A stretch of DNA of 64,000 nt from Thiocystis violacea (GTDB lineage Bacteria > Pseudomonadota > Gammaproteobacteria > Chromatiales > Chromatiaceae). Both the position numbers and the translations under genes were made by a program. This document shows positions 48,671-58,196 of the stretch, piece after piece. The stretch spans positions 1 to 64,000 of the forward strand of contig NZ_NRRF01000014.1 of NCBI RefSeq assembly GCF_016583565.1. The letters are read 5' to 3'. The stretch's first letter is position 1, and every line of letters begins with the position of its first letter. Under the pieces are notes generated by a model, which was not told the DNA's origin, ran no database searches, and was given only the letters and a program-made list of their open reading frames with translations.

Positions 48671-50590
48671 ATGACAGTCGAAGCGCATAAGGAAACACTG
48701 GAGTTCAAGGCCGAAGTCAGCCAGGTGCTGGATCTGGTGATCCGATCCCTTTACTCGAACAAGGAGATCTTTCTGCGCGAGTTGGTCTCGAACGCCTCCG
48801 ATGCGGCCGAGAAGCTCCGCTTCGAGGCCCTCAGCGACGACGGCCTCTACGAGGGCGACAGCGAGCTGCGGATCCGCGTCACCGTCGATCGCGATGCTGG
48901 CACCCTGACCATCGCGGACAACGGCATCGGGCTCAGCCGTCAAGAGGTGACGGAGACCATCGGTAGCATCGCCAGCTCAGGCACCCGCCGTTTCATCGAG
49001 AGCATGTCCGGCGACCAGGCGAAGGACAGCAAGCTGATCGGCCAGTTCGGCGTCGGCTTCTATTCGGCCTTCATCGTCGCCGACACAGTCACGCTGAGGT
49101 CGCGCCGAGCCGGGCTGGGCGCCGAGCACGGCGTGCGTTGGGAGTCCGATGGCCGCGGCAGCTACTCGCTCGAAACGGTCGAGAAGCTGGATCGCGGCAC
49201 GGCGGTGACGCTGCATCTGAAGGAGGAGGAGAAGGAGTTTCTCGACAGCTGGCGTCTGCGCTCCATCATCGGCAAATTCTCCGATCACATCGCCCTGCCG
49301 GTCGAGATGGCGAAGGAATATTACGGCGAGGAGGCCGAGCAGAAGAAGGACGAGCCGCCGGAGTTCGAGCAGGTCAACCGCGGCACGGCGCTGTGGATGC
49401 GCAACAAGTCGGAGATCACCGAAGAGGAATATCACGACTTCTACAAGCACGTCTCGCACGACTTCGAGCAGCCACTCGCCTACGCCCACAACCGGGTGGA
49501 GGGCACCAATGAATACACCACGCTGCTCTATGTCCCCAAGAAGGCCCCCTGGGACCTCTGGGACCGTGATCAGAAGCATGGGGTAAAACTCTACGTTCGC
49601 CGCGTCTTCATCATGGACGAGGCCGACAAGCTGATGCCGCACTACCTGCGTTTCGTGAAGGGAGTCGTCGACTCCGACGACCTGCCGTTGAACGTCTCGC
49701 GCGAGATCCTGCAGCACAATCGCAAGATCGACACCATCCGCCAGGCCAACACCAAGCGCATCCTGGGCCTGCTCGAAACCATGGCGAAGGACGAGCCCGA
49801 GAAGTACGGTGAGTTCTGGGACGAGTTCGGCCGCGCCCTCAAGGAAGGCCCCGCCGAGGACTTCGCCAACAAGGAGCGTATCGCCGGCCTGATGCGCTTC
49901 TCGACCTCCACCAGCGAGGGTACCAAGCAGCGCGAGTCGCTCGACGGCTACATCGAGCGGATGAGGGAAGGTCAGGACAAGATCTACTACATCACCGCGG
50001 ACAGCGCCGCGGCGGCGCGCCACAGCCCTCATTTGGAAGTCTTCCGGAAGAAGGAGGTGGAGGTTCTGCTGCTGTCCGATCGGGTCGACGAGTGGTTGGT
50101 CAGCCACCTGAATGAATATAAGGGCAAGACCCTCCAGTCAGTCGCCAAGGGCGATCTGGACCTCGGTGAGCTGGCCGACAAGGAGGAGAAGGAGGCCAAG
50201 GAGAAGGCGGCGGTCGAGCACGGCTCGCTGCTCGAGCGTCTGAAGAGCGCGCTTGGGGATCGGGTCGCGGACGTGCGTCCAAGCACGCGCCTGGTCGACT
50301 CGCCAGCCTGTCTGGTCGTCGGTGAGGATGACATGAGTGCCAATCTGGCCCGTGTGCTCAAGGCCGTCGGGCAGAGCGCGCCAGAGACCAAGCCGACCCT
50401 CGAGGTGAACCTCGACCACCTTCTGGTCAAGCGGCTTGAATCCGAGTCTAATGACGATCGTTTCAATGATCTCAGTCTCGTGGTCTTCGATCAGGCGCAG
50501 CTTGCGGAGGGCGGTCAGCTCGATGATCCGGCGGCCTTCGTCGGACGCCTGAACAAGCTGATGCTCAACATGATGATGGCGGGGGGCTGA
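48671..50590 (+). CDS. htpG: Hsp90-family chaperone HtpG
   Basis: The 639-residue protein is the bacterial Hsp90, an ATP-dependent dimeric chaperone of the cytoplasm. The N-terminal GHKL ATPase signatures are visible: LFLREL/SNASDA-type segment near residue 35, IADNGIGLSRQEV, and GQFGVGFYSAF. The middle domain has NVSREILQ and the C-terminal dimerisation region is full length. AAGG lies about ten bases upstream. The upstream gap has a weak sigma-32-like arrangement (ctgaac near 48540 and tatcccc near 48556) that is far from consensus. It is a monocistronic gene followed by a 366-base gap. Confidence 0.97.
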   Translation: MTVEAHKETLEFKAEVSQVLDLVIRSLYSNKEIFLRELVSNASDAAEKLRFEALSDDGLYEGDSELRIRVTVDRDAGTLTIADNGIGLSRQEVTETIGSIASSGTRRFIESMSGDQAKDSKLIGQFGVGFYSAFIVADTVTLRSRRAGLGAEHGVRWESDGRGSYSLETVEKLDRGTAVTLHLKEEEKEFLDSWRLRSIIGKFSDHIALPVEMAKEYYGEEAEQKKDEPPEFEQVNRGTALWMRNKSEITEEEYHDFYKHVSHDFEQPLAYAHNRVEGTNEYTTLLYVPKKAPWDLWDRDQKHGVKLYVRRVFIMDEADKLMPHYLRFVKGVVDSDDLPLNVSREILQHNRKIDTIRQANTKRILGLLETMAKDEPEKYGEFWDEFGRALKEGPAEDFANKERIAGLMRFSTSTSEGTKQRESLDGYIERMREGQDKIYYITADSAAAARHSPHLEVFRKKEVEVLLLSDRVDEWLVSHLNEYKGKTLQSVAKGDLDLGELADKEEKEAKEKAAVEHGSLLERLKSALGDRVADVRPSTRLVDSPACLVVGEDDMSANLARVLKAVGQSAPETKPTLEVNLDHLLVKRLESESNDDRFNDLSLVVFDQAQLAEGGQLDDPAAFVGRLNKLMLNMMMAGG

Positions 50591-51616
<1,026 letters not shown>

Positions 51617-51731
51617 TCCACGGCCAACGTCCCCTCCGGCGGGCGGAAAACCGCGCATCGGCACGGGTTGGGCCGCGGGGGGCGGGTGTTTCTGTTAATA
51701 TCCCGAGTAAATCCATTTACGGGGAATCCTC

Positions 51732-52103
51732 ATGGCCGTCGTTGAACTCGATACTGCTGGCTTCGAAAAAGCTATTCAAGACAATGACTTCGTTGTCGTA
51801 GACTTCTGGGCGCCTTGGTGCGGTCCGTGCCGCTCCTTCGCGCCCGTTTACGACAAGGTGTCGCAGGATTTCGACGACATCGTCTTCGCCAAGGTGAATA
51901 CCGAAGAGCATCAGCAGATCGCCGCCCACTTCCAGATCCGCTCGATTCCGACGCTCATGATCTTCCGCGAGCAGATCATCATCTTCTCGCAGGCGGGCGC
52001 CTTGCCGGAAGGGTCCTTCCGCGATCTGCTCGCCAAGGCCAAGGAGTTGGACATGGCGGACGTCAAACGCCAGATCGCCGAGCAGGCCAGCCAGCAGGCC
52101 TGA
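51732..52103 (+). CDS. Thioredoxin-family protein
   Basis: The 123-residue protein has a thioredoxin fold with the canonical active site WCGPC (Cys30, Cys33), the cis-proline in RSIPTLMIF and the FVVVDFWAPW strand. It has no signal peptide, so it is a cytoplasmic disulfide reductase. It differs from typical TrxA by an extended, charged C-terminal helix (KAKELDMADVKRQIAEQ), as in the thioredoxin-like proteins found in many gammaproteobacteria besides TrxA. GGGGAA precedes the ATG. The redox activity is firm, specific partners unknown. Confidence 0.95.
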   Translation: MAVVELDTAGFEKAIQDNDFVVVDFWAPWCGPCRSFAPVYDKVSQDFDDIVFAKVNTEEHQQIAAHFQIRSIPTLMIFREQIIIFSQAGALPEGSFRDLLAKAKELDMADVKRQIAEQASQQA

Positions 52104-52215
52104 TCCCTTTGCCGCTTGCCAGGTTGGCGGCCCGGCGCGTGCCAGGGTCGGTGACACCCGGTTGACTCCAGATCCAGCGGAACACCGATATGCCGCGCCG
52201 TTTTACCTGAACCTC

Positions 52216-52731
52216 ATGCAGCGCTCGTTCACCCCGTGCTCCGCTGCGAGCCTCGCCTCAGGGCGCCCCGACGTGGGCGCCCTGATGGCTTTGTGCGAGG
52301 AGAATTACACCCTGATGCAGTGCCTGGCGCCTGGCCTCAAGCAGTTGTCAGGCAAGTTGATCTCCAGGCAGCGCGGTGTCATCGATCTGCATCTGGAGAT
52401 TCAGGAGCAGTCTCCCTACACCACGCAGGTGCGCCTTACTCACCTCTTTAGCGAGCCGGCTGGTGCCGAGCCGCATCCGGATCCGGACGCCCGCTTGCGC
52501 GTCTATCACGATGCGCAGCAAATCGAGGTTCTGGAACTCAGGCAATCCGTCCTGCGCTTGAGCAAGGACTACGCGCATCCCGCCCTGCTCGACAAGTGGC
52601 AGGCCAATCTCTTTCTCTCGAAGTGGCTCGTGTTCTGTCTGCGCCAAGGTCATGGGTTCGGCCAGCGCTCGCCAATGCTGTCGTCCGCGGCAGCCGACGC
52701 CCTGCTGCCGACCTGTCTCGCGCGCTCCTAA
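52216..52731 (+). CDS. DUF1249 (YqiB-like) protein
   Basis: The 171-residue protein resembles E. coli YqiB: LCEENYTLMQCLAP near the start, then [35 protein letters not shown] and DKWQANLFLSKWLVFCLRQGH. YqiB is encoded in E. coli between nudF and cpdA; its role is not established. No catalytic motif or membrane segment is visible. The start is uncertain: ATG 52216 fits YqiB-like starts (MQRSFTPCS) but has no clear ribosome site, and a TTG at 52162 would add 18 residues. The upstream neighbour is a thioredoxin gene on the same strand. Confidence 0.87.
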   Translation: MQRSFTPCSAASLASGRPDVGALMALCEENYTLMQCLAPGLKQLSGKLISRQRGVIDLHLEIQEQSPYTTQVRLTHLFSEPAGAEPHPDPDARLRVYHDAQQIEVLELRQSVLRLSKDYAHPALLDKWQANLFLSKWLVFCLRQGHGFGQRSPMLSSAAADALLPTCLARS

Positions 52732-52874
52732 CGGACGCCGATCAAGCTCCACCTGGGCCTTCGTCAGCGCCTGCCTCGAAAACGCGGTTTTCCAGCGGTC
52801 TCATGGGTCCCTGCCTCAGCGAGCGCGCTCTGTGTGTTTTGCCCTAGATTTCAACTCTGTATTGAAATAGGGGG

Positions 52875-52899
52875 ATTGTTGACTAATTTAGTTGATGAG
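52875..52899. promoter_or_regulatory. IscR type-1 operator upstream of iscR
   Basis: The core gactaatttagtt (52881-52893) matches 12 of 13 positions of the central part of the type-1 IscR site (GACTRWWWYAGTC), where [2Fe-2S]-IscR binds. It lies 65 bases before the iscR ATG, suggesting autorepression as in E. coli. An upstream AT-rich stretch (aactctgtattgaaatag) may hold promoter elements. Confidence 0.7.
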
Positions 52900-52963
52900 A
52901 GGCGGGGAGGCGGCAGCGCCGAAGCGCTCGATCAATGATCAACAAGCAGCAGGCACCAGAATC

Positions 52964-53434
52964 ATGAGACTTTCCACCAAAGGCCGGTATGCGGTCACTG
53001 CGATGCTCGACCTCGCCCTGAGTTCGGGCAAAGGGCCAGTGACGCTTGCGGATATCTCCGTCAATCAGGGTATCTCGCTGTCCTATCTCGAGCAGCTATT
53101 CGCGGCGCTGCGCGCCAAGAAGCTCGTGCGCGGCGTGCGCGGACCCGGAGGCGGTTACTATCTCGGTAAATCGCCCGAGGAGATCTCGATCGCCAACATC
53201 ATTTGCGCGGTGGATGAGTGGGTCGAGTTCACCCGCTGCGGTGGGCGCGAGAACTGCCGCGATGGCCAGCGCTGCCTGACCCATCACCTCTGGGATCAGC
53301 TGAGCGACGAGATCTTTCGCTTCTTGAGCGATATCACCCTTCAAGACTTGGTCGATCGCGGTCGTTCGGGAACGGGCGGGTTGGCGCTGCCTGAAGCCGA
53401 CATTGGGCATGACAAAGGTCGGCGCGCCGCCTGA
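52964..53434 (+). CDS. iscR: Iron-sulfur cluster regulator IscR
   Basis: The 156-residue Rrf2-family regulator has an N-terminal winged helix ([19 protein letters not shown]..) and the [2Fe-2S] ligands at exactly the E. coli positions: Cys92, Cys98, Cys104 and His107 ([18 protein letters not shown]). It senses cluster status and represses Fe-S biogenesis genes. Normally iscS, iscU and iscA follow in an operon; here prmB is next, after a gap with a hairpin, so this copy is stand-alone. An IscR operator precedes it. The start at 52964 is set by the family N-terminus. Confidence 0.96.
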   Translation: MRLSTKGRYAVTAMLDLALSSGKGPVTLADISVNQGISLSYLEQLFAALRAKKLVRGVRGPGGGYYLGKSPEEISIANIICAVDEWVEFTRCGGRENCRDGQRCLTHHLWDQLSDEIFRFLSDITLQDLVDRGRSGTGGLALPEADIGHDKGRRAA

Positions 53435-53771
53435 GATCTCGCACTCGATCGGGCTCTTCGATCGAGCGGCCAAGGTGGGCCACAGTGGGTGAGTGCAGTG
53501 CCCCGCCGTGATCTGGCGCACCCACTTGGGTGTGCCGAAACCATGGGCGCGGTCCTGGATTCGACCGACAGCGAAAGCTGCGCGCATGCGGACTCCTGCT
53601 TGGTTGATCGGTCTGAAGTCACGGCCTGCGGCAACGGGTGCTGTGGCATGTGCCGAGTTCGGGTGAAAAAATCGGCGCGGCGGTGGTATGCTTGGCCGCT
53701 TCCATTCGGGGAGGTCGGCTAATCTGCGTCCTCGGCACCCGAGACGACGAGGATTGAGCTGAAGACGCGTT
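53435..53771. other. Intergenic region after iscR
   Basis: No gene is seen. A perfect 8-bp hairpin (ctcgatcg 53444-53451, cgatcgag 53459-53466, loop ggctctt) lies just after the iscR stop and may end its transcript, although no T-run follows. The rest should hold the prmB promoter; none was clear. Confidence 0.5.
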
Positions 53772-54695
53772 ATGGCAGAGCAGCCCGATGGTTTGGTGAC
53801 GATCAGGGATTTCGTGCGCTGGGGCGCGAGCCGCTTCAATGCGGCCGGGCTCTTTTTCGGGCATGGCACGGACAACGCGATCGACGAGGCCGCTCAGCTG
53901 GTGCTGGGCGGGCTCCATCTCGGGCCGTTCTTGCCCGTCACCTTTCACGATTGCCGACTCACGCCAGCCGAGCGCGATGTGGTCGCTGAACTCATCGAGC
54001 GGCGTCTGACCGAACGGGTTCCCGCCGCCTACCTCACGGGCGCCGCCTGGTTCGCTGGCCTGGAATTCTTCGTCGACTCCCATGTGCTGGTACCGCGCTC
54101 GCCGATTGCCGAGCTGGTCGAGGCCAGCTTCACTCCGTGGATGGACGCGGACCGGATCGGACGCGTGCTGGACCTCTGCACCGGCAGCGGATGCATTGGC
54201 ATCGCTGCGGCTGCGTATCTCCCGGACGTGGACGTGGATCTGGTCGACATCTCGCCGGAGGCCCTCAGGGTTGCCCGTCGCAATGTCGAGCGTCACGGGC
54301 TGGAGCATCGAGTACGGGTCCTGGAGTCCGATCTGTTCTCGTCGCTGGACGGATATCGCTACGATGTGATCGTCTCGAACCCCCCCTATGTCTCGCGCGC
54401 CGAACTCGAAGACCTGCCGACGGAATATCACCGTGAGCCGAGTCTCGGTCTCTTCGGCGGCGAGGACGGCCTGGATATCGTGCTTCGAATCCTTGGCGAG
54501 GCGGATCAGCTCCTGAGCGACGATGGCATTCTGATCGTCGAGGTGGGCAACTCGGCCCAGGCCCTCGAGTTGCGTCTACCCGAAATGCCCTTCACCTGGA
54601 TCGAGTTCGAGCGCGGTGGAGATGGCGTTTTCCTGCTGACGCGCGAACAGCTCGTCGAGCATCGAGCCATGATCGAGGCCGTCTTGGAGCGATGA
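53772..54695 (+). CDS. prmB: Ribosomal protein L3 glutamine methyltransferase
   Basis: The 307-residue SAM-dependent enzyme N5-methylates a glutamine of ribosomal protein L3. The N-terminal helical domain (VTIRDFVRWGASRFNAAGLFFGHGTDNA) is typical for PrmB and distinguishes it from HemK/PrmC. The SAM motif VLDLCTGSGCIGIA and the catalytic NPPY (SNPPYVSRAEL) are present. Length matches. It overlaps the following small gene by ATGA. No clear ribosome site is visible before its ATG. Confidence 0.95.
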   Translation: MAEQPDGLVTIRDFVRWGASRFNAAGLFFGHGTDNAIDEAAQLVLGGLHLGPFLPVTFHDCRLTPAERDVVAELIERRLTERVPAAYLTGAAWFAGLEFFVDSHVLVPRSPIAELVEASFTPWMDADRIGRVLDLCTGSGCIGIAAAAYLPDVDVDLVDISPEALRVARRNVERHGLEHRVRVLESDLFSSLDGYRYDVIVSNPPYVSRAELEDLPTEYHREPSLGLFGGEDGLDIVLRILGEADQLLSDDGILIVEVGNSAQALELRLPEMPFTWIEFERGGDGVFLLTREQLVEHRAMIEAVLER

Positions 54696-55015
54696 GCCCG
54701 AGGCGGGCGAAGAGCGTGGATGAGTACGTCGAATGGGTGCGCCAGGCGGTCTTCGAGGTTGACGATCTGAGGGACTGCCTGGAATACGCGAGCGAGGATA
54801 TGGCGAGCGCCCCGGCCTTTCTCGATCCGCTCGAGGCAGGCGTCAAGGCGGTCCATGCCGCCATGCGGGACGGCAGCGATGCCTTTGGTCGGGAGGATCT
54901 GCCGTTCATGGATTTGGCCGGCAAGTATGCGGAAGAGATTCCATTCCATACCCTGCTCAAACAGATCAACGAGACCCATCGCCGTGGGCTCGATGTGAGT
55001 GGGGATGATGCCTGA
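54692..55015 (+). CDS. Conserved hypothetical protein, 107 residues
   Basis: The small acidic protein is predicted mainly helical, with no signal peptide, membrane helix or known motif. Notable stretches are SVDEYVEWVRQAVFEVDDLRD near the start and DLPFMDLAGKYAEEIPFHTLLKQI near the end. Its start overlaps the prmB stop (ATGA) and hemN follows 64 bases later, so it is very probably translated within a prmB operon. I do not recognise a family or function. Confidence 0.75.
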   Translation: MSPRRAKSVDEYVEWVRQAVFEVDDLRDCLEYASEDMASAPAFLDPLEAGVKAVHAAMRDGSDAFGREDLPFMDLAGKYAEEIPFHTLLKQINETHRRGLDVSGDDA

Positions 55016-55079
55016 ACAGGCTTTACGTGATAGGCCGTTTGGGAGCCGAAGATGGGCTCCACGGCTGGAGGATTGAACG

Positions 55080-56465
55080 GTGGAGCAAGGCGTTTCCTTC
55101 GACCTTGATTTGATTCGACGCTACGACCAGAGCGGTCCGCGCTATACCTCGTACCCGACCGCGGTCGAGTTCGACGAGTCCTTCGACGAGGCGGCCTACC
55201 AGACCGCCTGTGCGCGCAGCAACGAGAGCGGCCGACCGCTTTCGATCTATTTTCACCTGCCGTTCTGCGACACGGTCTGCTTCTATTGCGCGTGCAACAA
55301 GATCGCGACCAAGGATCGCTCGCTGGTGCAGCCCTATCTGGAGCGCGTCTACCGTGAGCTGGAGATGCAGTCCGCGCTCTTCGACCGGTCGCGCCAGGTC
55401 GAGCAGCTGCACTGGGGCGGCGGTACGCCGACCTTCCTCAACAACGCTCAGATGATCGAGCTGATGGAGGTGACCCGCCGGCATTTCACGCTGGCCGGTG
55501 ACGACGTCGGCGAATTCTCGATCGAGATCGATCCGCGCGAGGCCGATGCCGCCTCGATCAAGGTGCTGCGTCAGATCGGCTTCAACCGCATGAGTCTCGG
55601 CGTGCAGGACTTCGATCCTCGCGTGCAGACCGCGGTGAACCGGATCCAGACCGAAGAACAGACCATGGCGGTGCTGAACGCCGCGCTGGCCGAGGGCTTC
55701 CGCTCCATCAGTATCGATCTCATCTACGGGCTGCCCTTCCAGTCGGTCGAGAGCTTCTCCAAGACCCTGGAGCGCGTCATCGCGGTGAATCCGCAGCGTC
55801 TGTCGATCTTCAACTACGCGCACCTGCCGGAGCGCTTCAAGCCCCAGCGCCGCATCAACGATGCCGATTTGCCCGCGCCCGAGGTCAAGCTCGATATCCT
55901 GCAGTCCACCATCGCGCGCCTGACCGAGGCCGGCTATGTCTACATCGGCATGGACCACTTTGCGCGTCCGGACGACGAGCTCGCGCTGGCCCAGCAGGCC
56001 GGAACCCTCTATCGCAATTTCCAGGGCTACTCGACCCATGCCGATTGCGATCTGATCGGGATCGGCGTGACCTCCATCGGCAAGGTCGATAACACCTATG
56101 GGCAGAACCGCCGTGGTCTGGACGAATACTATGCGGACATCGACGCCGGCCATCTCGCTGTCTTCCGCGGCATCGAGCTGAACCGCGACGACCTCATTCG
56201 GCGTGACATCATCACCCAGCTCATTTGCCATTTCGGGCTCGATATGCGCGCCGCCGAGGCCAGGTGGGGCATCCAGTTCGCGGACTACTTCGCGGACAGC
56301 CTGGAGAAGCTTCAGGGGATGGCGGAGGATGGTCTGGTCGAGATCACGGCTGATGAGATTCGCATCCTGGCGCCCGGGCGGCTGCTGGTGCGTAACATCT
56401 GCATGGCCTTCGACGCCTACCTCGCGGCAAAGACGGGACCGATCGGGTTCTCCAAGGTCATCTGA
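55080..56465 (+). CDS. hemN: Oxygen-independent coproporphyrinogen III dehydrogenase
   Basis: The 461-residue radical-SAM enzyme decarboxylates two propionates of coproporphyrinogen III without oxygen, essential for heme and bacteriochlorophyll synthesis in anoxic conditions. The [4Fe-4S] motif CDTVCFYCAC (Cys63, Cys67, Cys70), the preceding HLPFC, the GGGTPTFL loop and the N-terminal RYTSYPTA region specific to true HemN are present, unlike HemW. It starts with GTG at 55080, with GGAGG eight bases upstream. Length matches E. coli HemN (457). An anaerobic phototroph would rely on it. Confidence 0.97.
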   Translation: MEQGVSFDLDLIRRYDQSGPRYTSYPTAVEFDESFDEAAYQTACARSNESGRPLSIYFHLPFCDTVCFYCACNKIATKDRSLVQPYLERVYRELEMQSALFDRSRQVEQLHWGGGTPTFLNNAQMIELMEVTRRHFTLAGDDVGEFSIEIDPREADAASIKVLRQIGFNRMSLGVQDFDPRVQTAVNRIQTEEQTMAVLNAALAEGFRSISIDLIYGLPFQSVESFSKTLERVIAVNPQRLSIFNYAHLPERFKPQRRINDADLPAPEVKLDILQSTIARLTEAGYVYIGMDHFARPDDELALAQQAGTLYRNFQGYSTHADCDLIGIGVTSIGKVDNTYGQNRRGLDEYYADIDAGHLAVFRGIELNRDDLIRRDIITQLICHFGLDMRAAEARWGIQFADYFADSLEKLQGMAEDGLVEITADEIRILAPGRLLVRNICMAFDAYLAAKTGPIGFSKVI

Positions 56466-56479
56466 GACTGGGCTGGGTG

Positions 56480-58069
56480 ATGGCCTCCCAGGGGCTCGGC
56501 GCGGGCATCGCCGGTCGCTTTCGCGAGACAGCGGCCAGGTGCGCGGATCTCGCCTGTGTGTTCACCGATGCGGGGTCCGTGTCGTTCCGGGCGCTCGATC
56601 TCGCGTCCGAGGGCGTTGCCGCCTCGCTGGCGGAGGCCGGCATTGCACCTGGAGACCGGGTGGGGCTGCTGGCGCCCAATGGCCCTGACTTCGTCACCGC
56701 CTATCTGGGCGTGCTCAAGGCGGGGGCGACGGTCGTCCCACTGAATCTGTTGCTCAACCCCAAGGAAGTCGCCTTCATTCTCCGTGATAGTGGTGCGAAG
56801 GCGCTGATCTACCATGAGGATTTCGCGGCGGTCAGCGAGTCCGCGCAGGCGGAGTGCTCCGGGGTGGAACTGCGGGTCTGCATCGGTGCGACGTCCGATC
56901 CGGGGATCCTGGCGTTTGCGACGCTCACGCGTCACAGGGGCGCGGCGTTTGAACAGCATTGCGATCCGGCGGCGGACTTGGCCGTTATCCTCTACACCTC
57001 GGGTACGACTGGCCGGCCCAAGGGCGCCATGCTGACTCACGCCAATCTCTTGGCGAACACCGCCAGCGTCGCACGGGCCCTAGACTTCACGCCAGCGGAT
57101 CGGGTGCTCGTCGTCCTGCCCATGTTCCATGCCTTCGCTGCGACCGTCGGGATGCTGACGCCTGTGCTGTTCGGGTGCGGTTTGATTCCGGTGGTTCGGT
57201 TCGAGCCGAAGCTGGTGACCCAGAACGTCGCCAGGCATGGCGCAACCCTTTTTCTCGGCGTACCGAGCATGTATGGCGTGCTCATGCGTCTCGATGACGC
57301 TCAGGTGTTTGCATGGCGGGGGGTTCGCTGCTGTGTCAGCGGCGGAGCGGCCATGCCCGTCGCCTTGATGTCCGCATTCGAGGCGCGCTTCGGGATCCCT
57401 GTGCTGGAGGGCGACGGCCCGACCGAATGCAGTCCCGTCACCTGCGTCAATCCTCCTCGGGGGGTGCGCAAGCCTGGGTCGGTCGGGCTGCCGATTCCGG
57501 ATGTCGAGATGACTGTGCTTGATGCTGAAGGTCGACCTCTCGATGACGGCGAGACGGGCGAGGTCTGCGTGCGTGGCCCAAATGTGATGAAGGGCTATTT
57601 CAATTTGCCGGAGGCGACCCGTGAGAGCTTCTTCGGCGATTGGTTCCGCACCGGTGATCTGGGCTATCGCGATGCGGACGGCTACTTCTATCTGGTCGAT
57701 CGACTCAAGGATCTCATCATCACCAATGGCATGAACGTCTATCCTCGGGTGATCGAGGAGGTCCTCTATCGTCACCCCGAGGTGGTGGAGGCGGCCGTGG
57801 TTGGCGACCCGGACGCGCGCCACGGCGAGGTGCCGGTTGCCCATGTCACCCTGCGCCAAGAGGGGGCGGCCACCTCTGCGACCCTGCGGGCCTGGTGTCG
57901 TGAGCACCTCGGTCAGCATGAGATACCTCGGCGTATCCTGCTTCACGAAGCCTTGCCCAAGAGCTCGACGGGCAAGATCCTCAAGCGCGCCCTGCGTCGC
58001 TCAGGCGAGCAGGAACGCGGCGTCTCGCTTCCCTTCGCTGCGCCTGACTCCGCTACCCCGGATCGATGA
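56480..58069 (+). CDS. Long-chain acyl-CoA ligase-type AMP-binding enzyme
   Basis: The 529-residue protein belongs to the acyl-CoA synthetase/AMP-binding superfamily, which adenylates a carboxylic acid and transfers it to CoA. The adenylation motifs are YTSGTTGRPKGAMLTH, EGDGPTECSPV, WFRTGDLGYRD, and the C-terminal catalytic lysine in PKSSTGKILKRAL. Overall it resembles medium/long-chain fatty acid ligases (FadD-like), but the substrate cannot be fixed from motifs. It starts 14 bases after hemN and may be co-transcribed. A GTG one codon earlier is an alternative start. Confidence 0.92.
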   Translation: MASQGLGAGIAGRFRETAARCADLACVFTDAGSVSFRALDLASEGVAASLAEAGIAPGDRVGLLAPNGPDFVTAYLGVLKAGATVVPLNLLLNPKEVAFILRDSGAKALIYHEDFAAVSESAQAECSGVELRVCIGATSDPGILAFATLTRHRGAAFEQHCDPAADLAVILYTSGTTGRPKGAMLTHANLLANTASVARALDFTPADRVLVVLPMFHAFAATVGMLTPVLFGCGLIPVVRFEPKLVTQNVARHGATLFLGVPSMYGVLMRLDDAQVFAWRGVRCCVSGGAAMPVALMSAFEARFGIPVLEGDGPTECSPVTCVNPPRGVRKPGSVGLPIPDVEMTVLDAEGRPLDDGETGEVCVRGPNVMKGYFNLPEATRESFFGDWFRTGDLGYRDADGYFYLVDRLKDLIITNGMNVYPRVIEEVLYRHPEVVEAAVVGDPDARHGEVPVAHVTLRQEGAATSATLRAWCREHLGQHEIPRRILLHEALPKSSTGKILKRALRRSGEQERGVSLPFAAPDSATPDR

Positions 58070-58072
58070 CGC

Positions 58073-58102
58073 TTGGAGCCCGATTGGGCCACAGGCTATA
58101 CT
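58073..58102 (+). promoter_or_regulatory. Candidate sigma-70 promoter of tig
   Basis: ttggag (58073-58078) and tatact (58097-58102) are separated by 18 bases and lie 95 bases before the trigger-factor start. The -10 is near consensus, the -35 weaker. Confidence 0.45.
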
Positions 58103-58196
58103 GAACGGCTTTTGGAGGCGCGGACGGGGTGTCCGCGCTGTTTCCCCATTCAATATGCGGGGCGCATGAACAGGCGGCGCCTGCTGGAGAGAGTCA

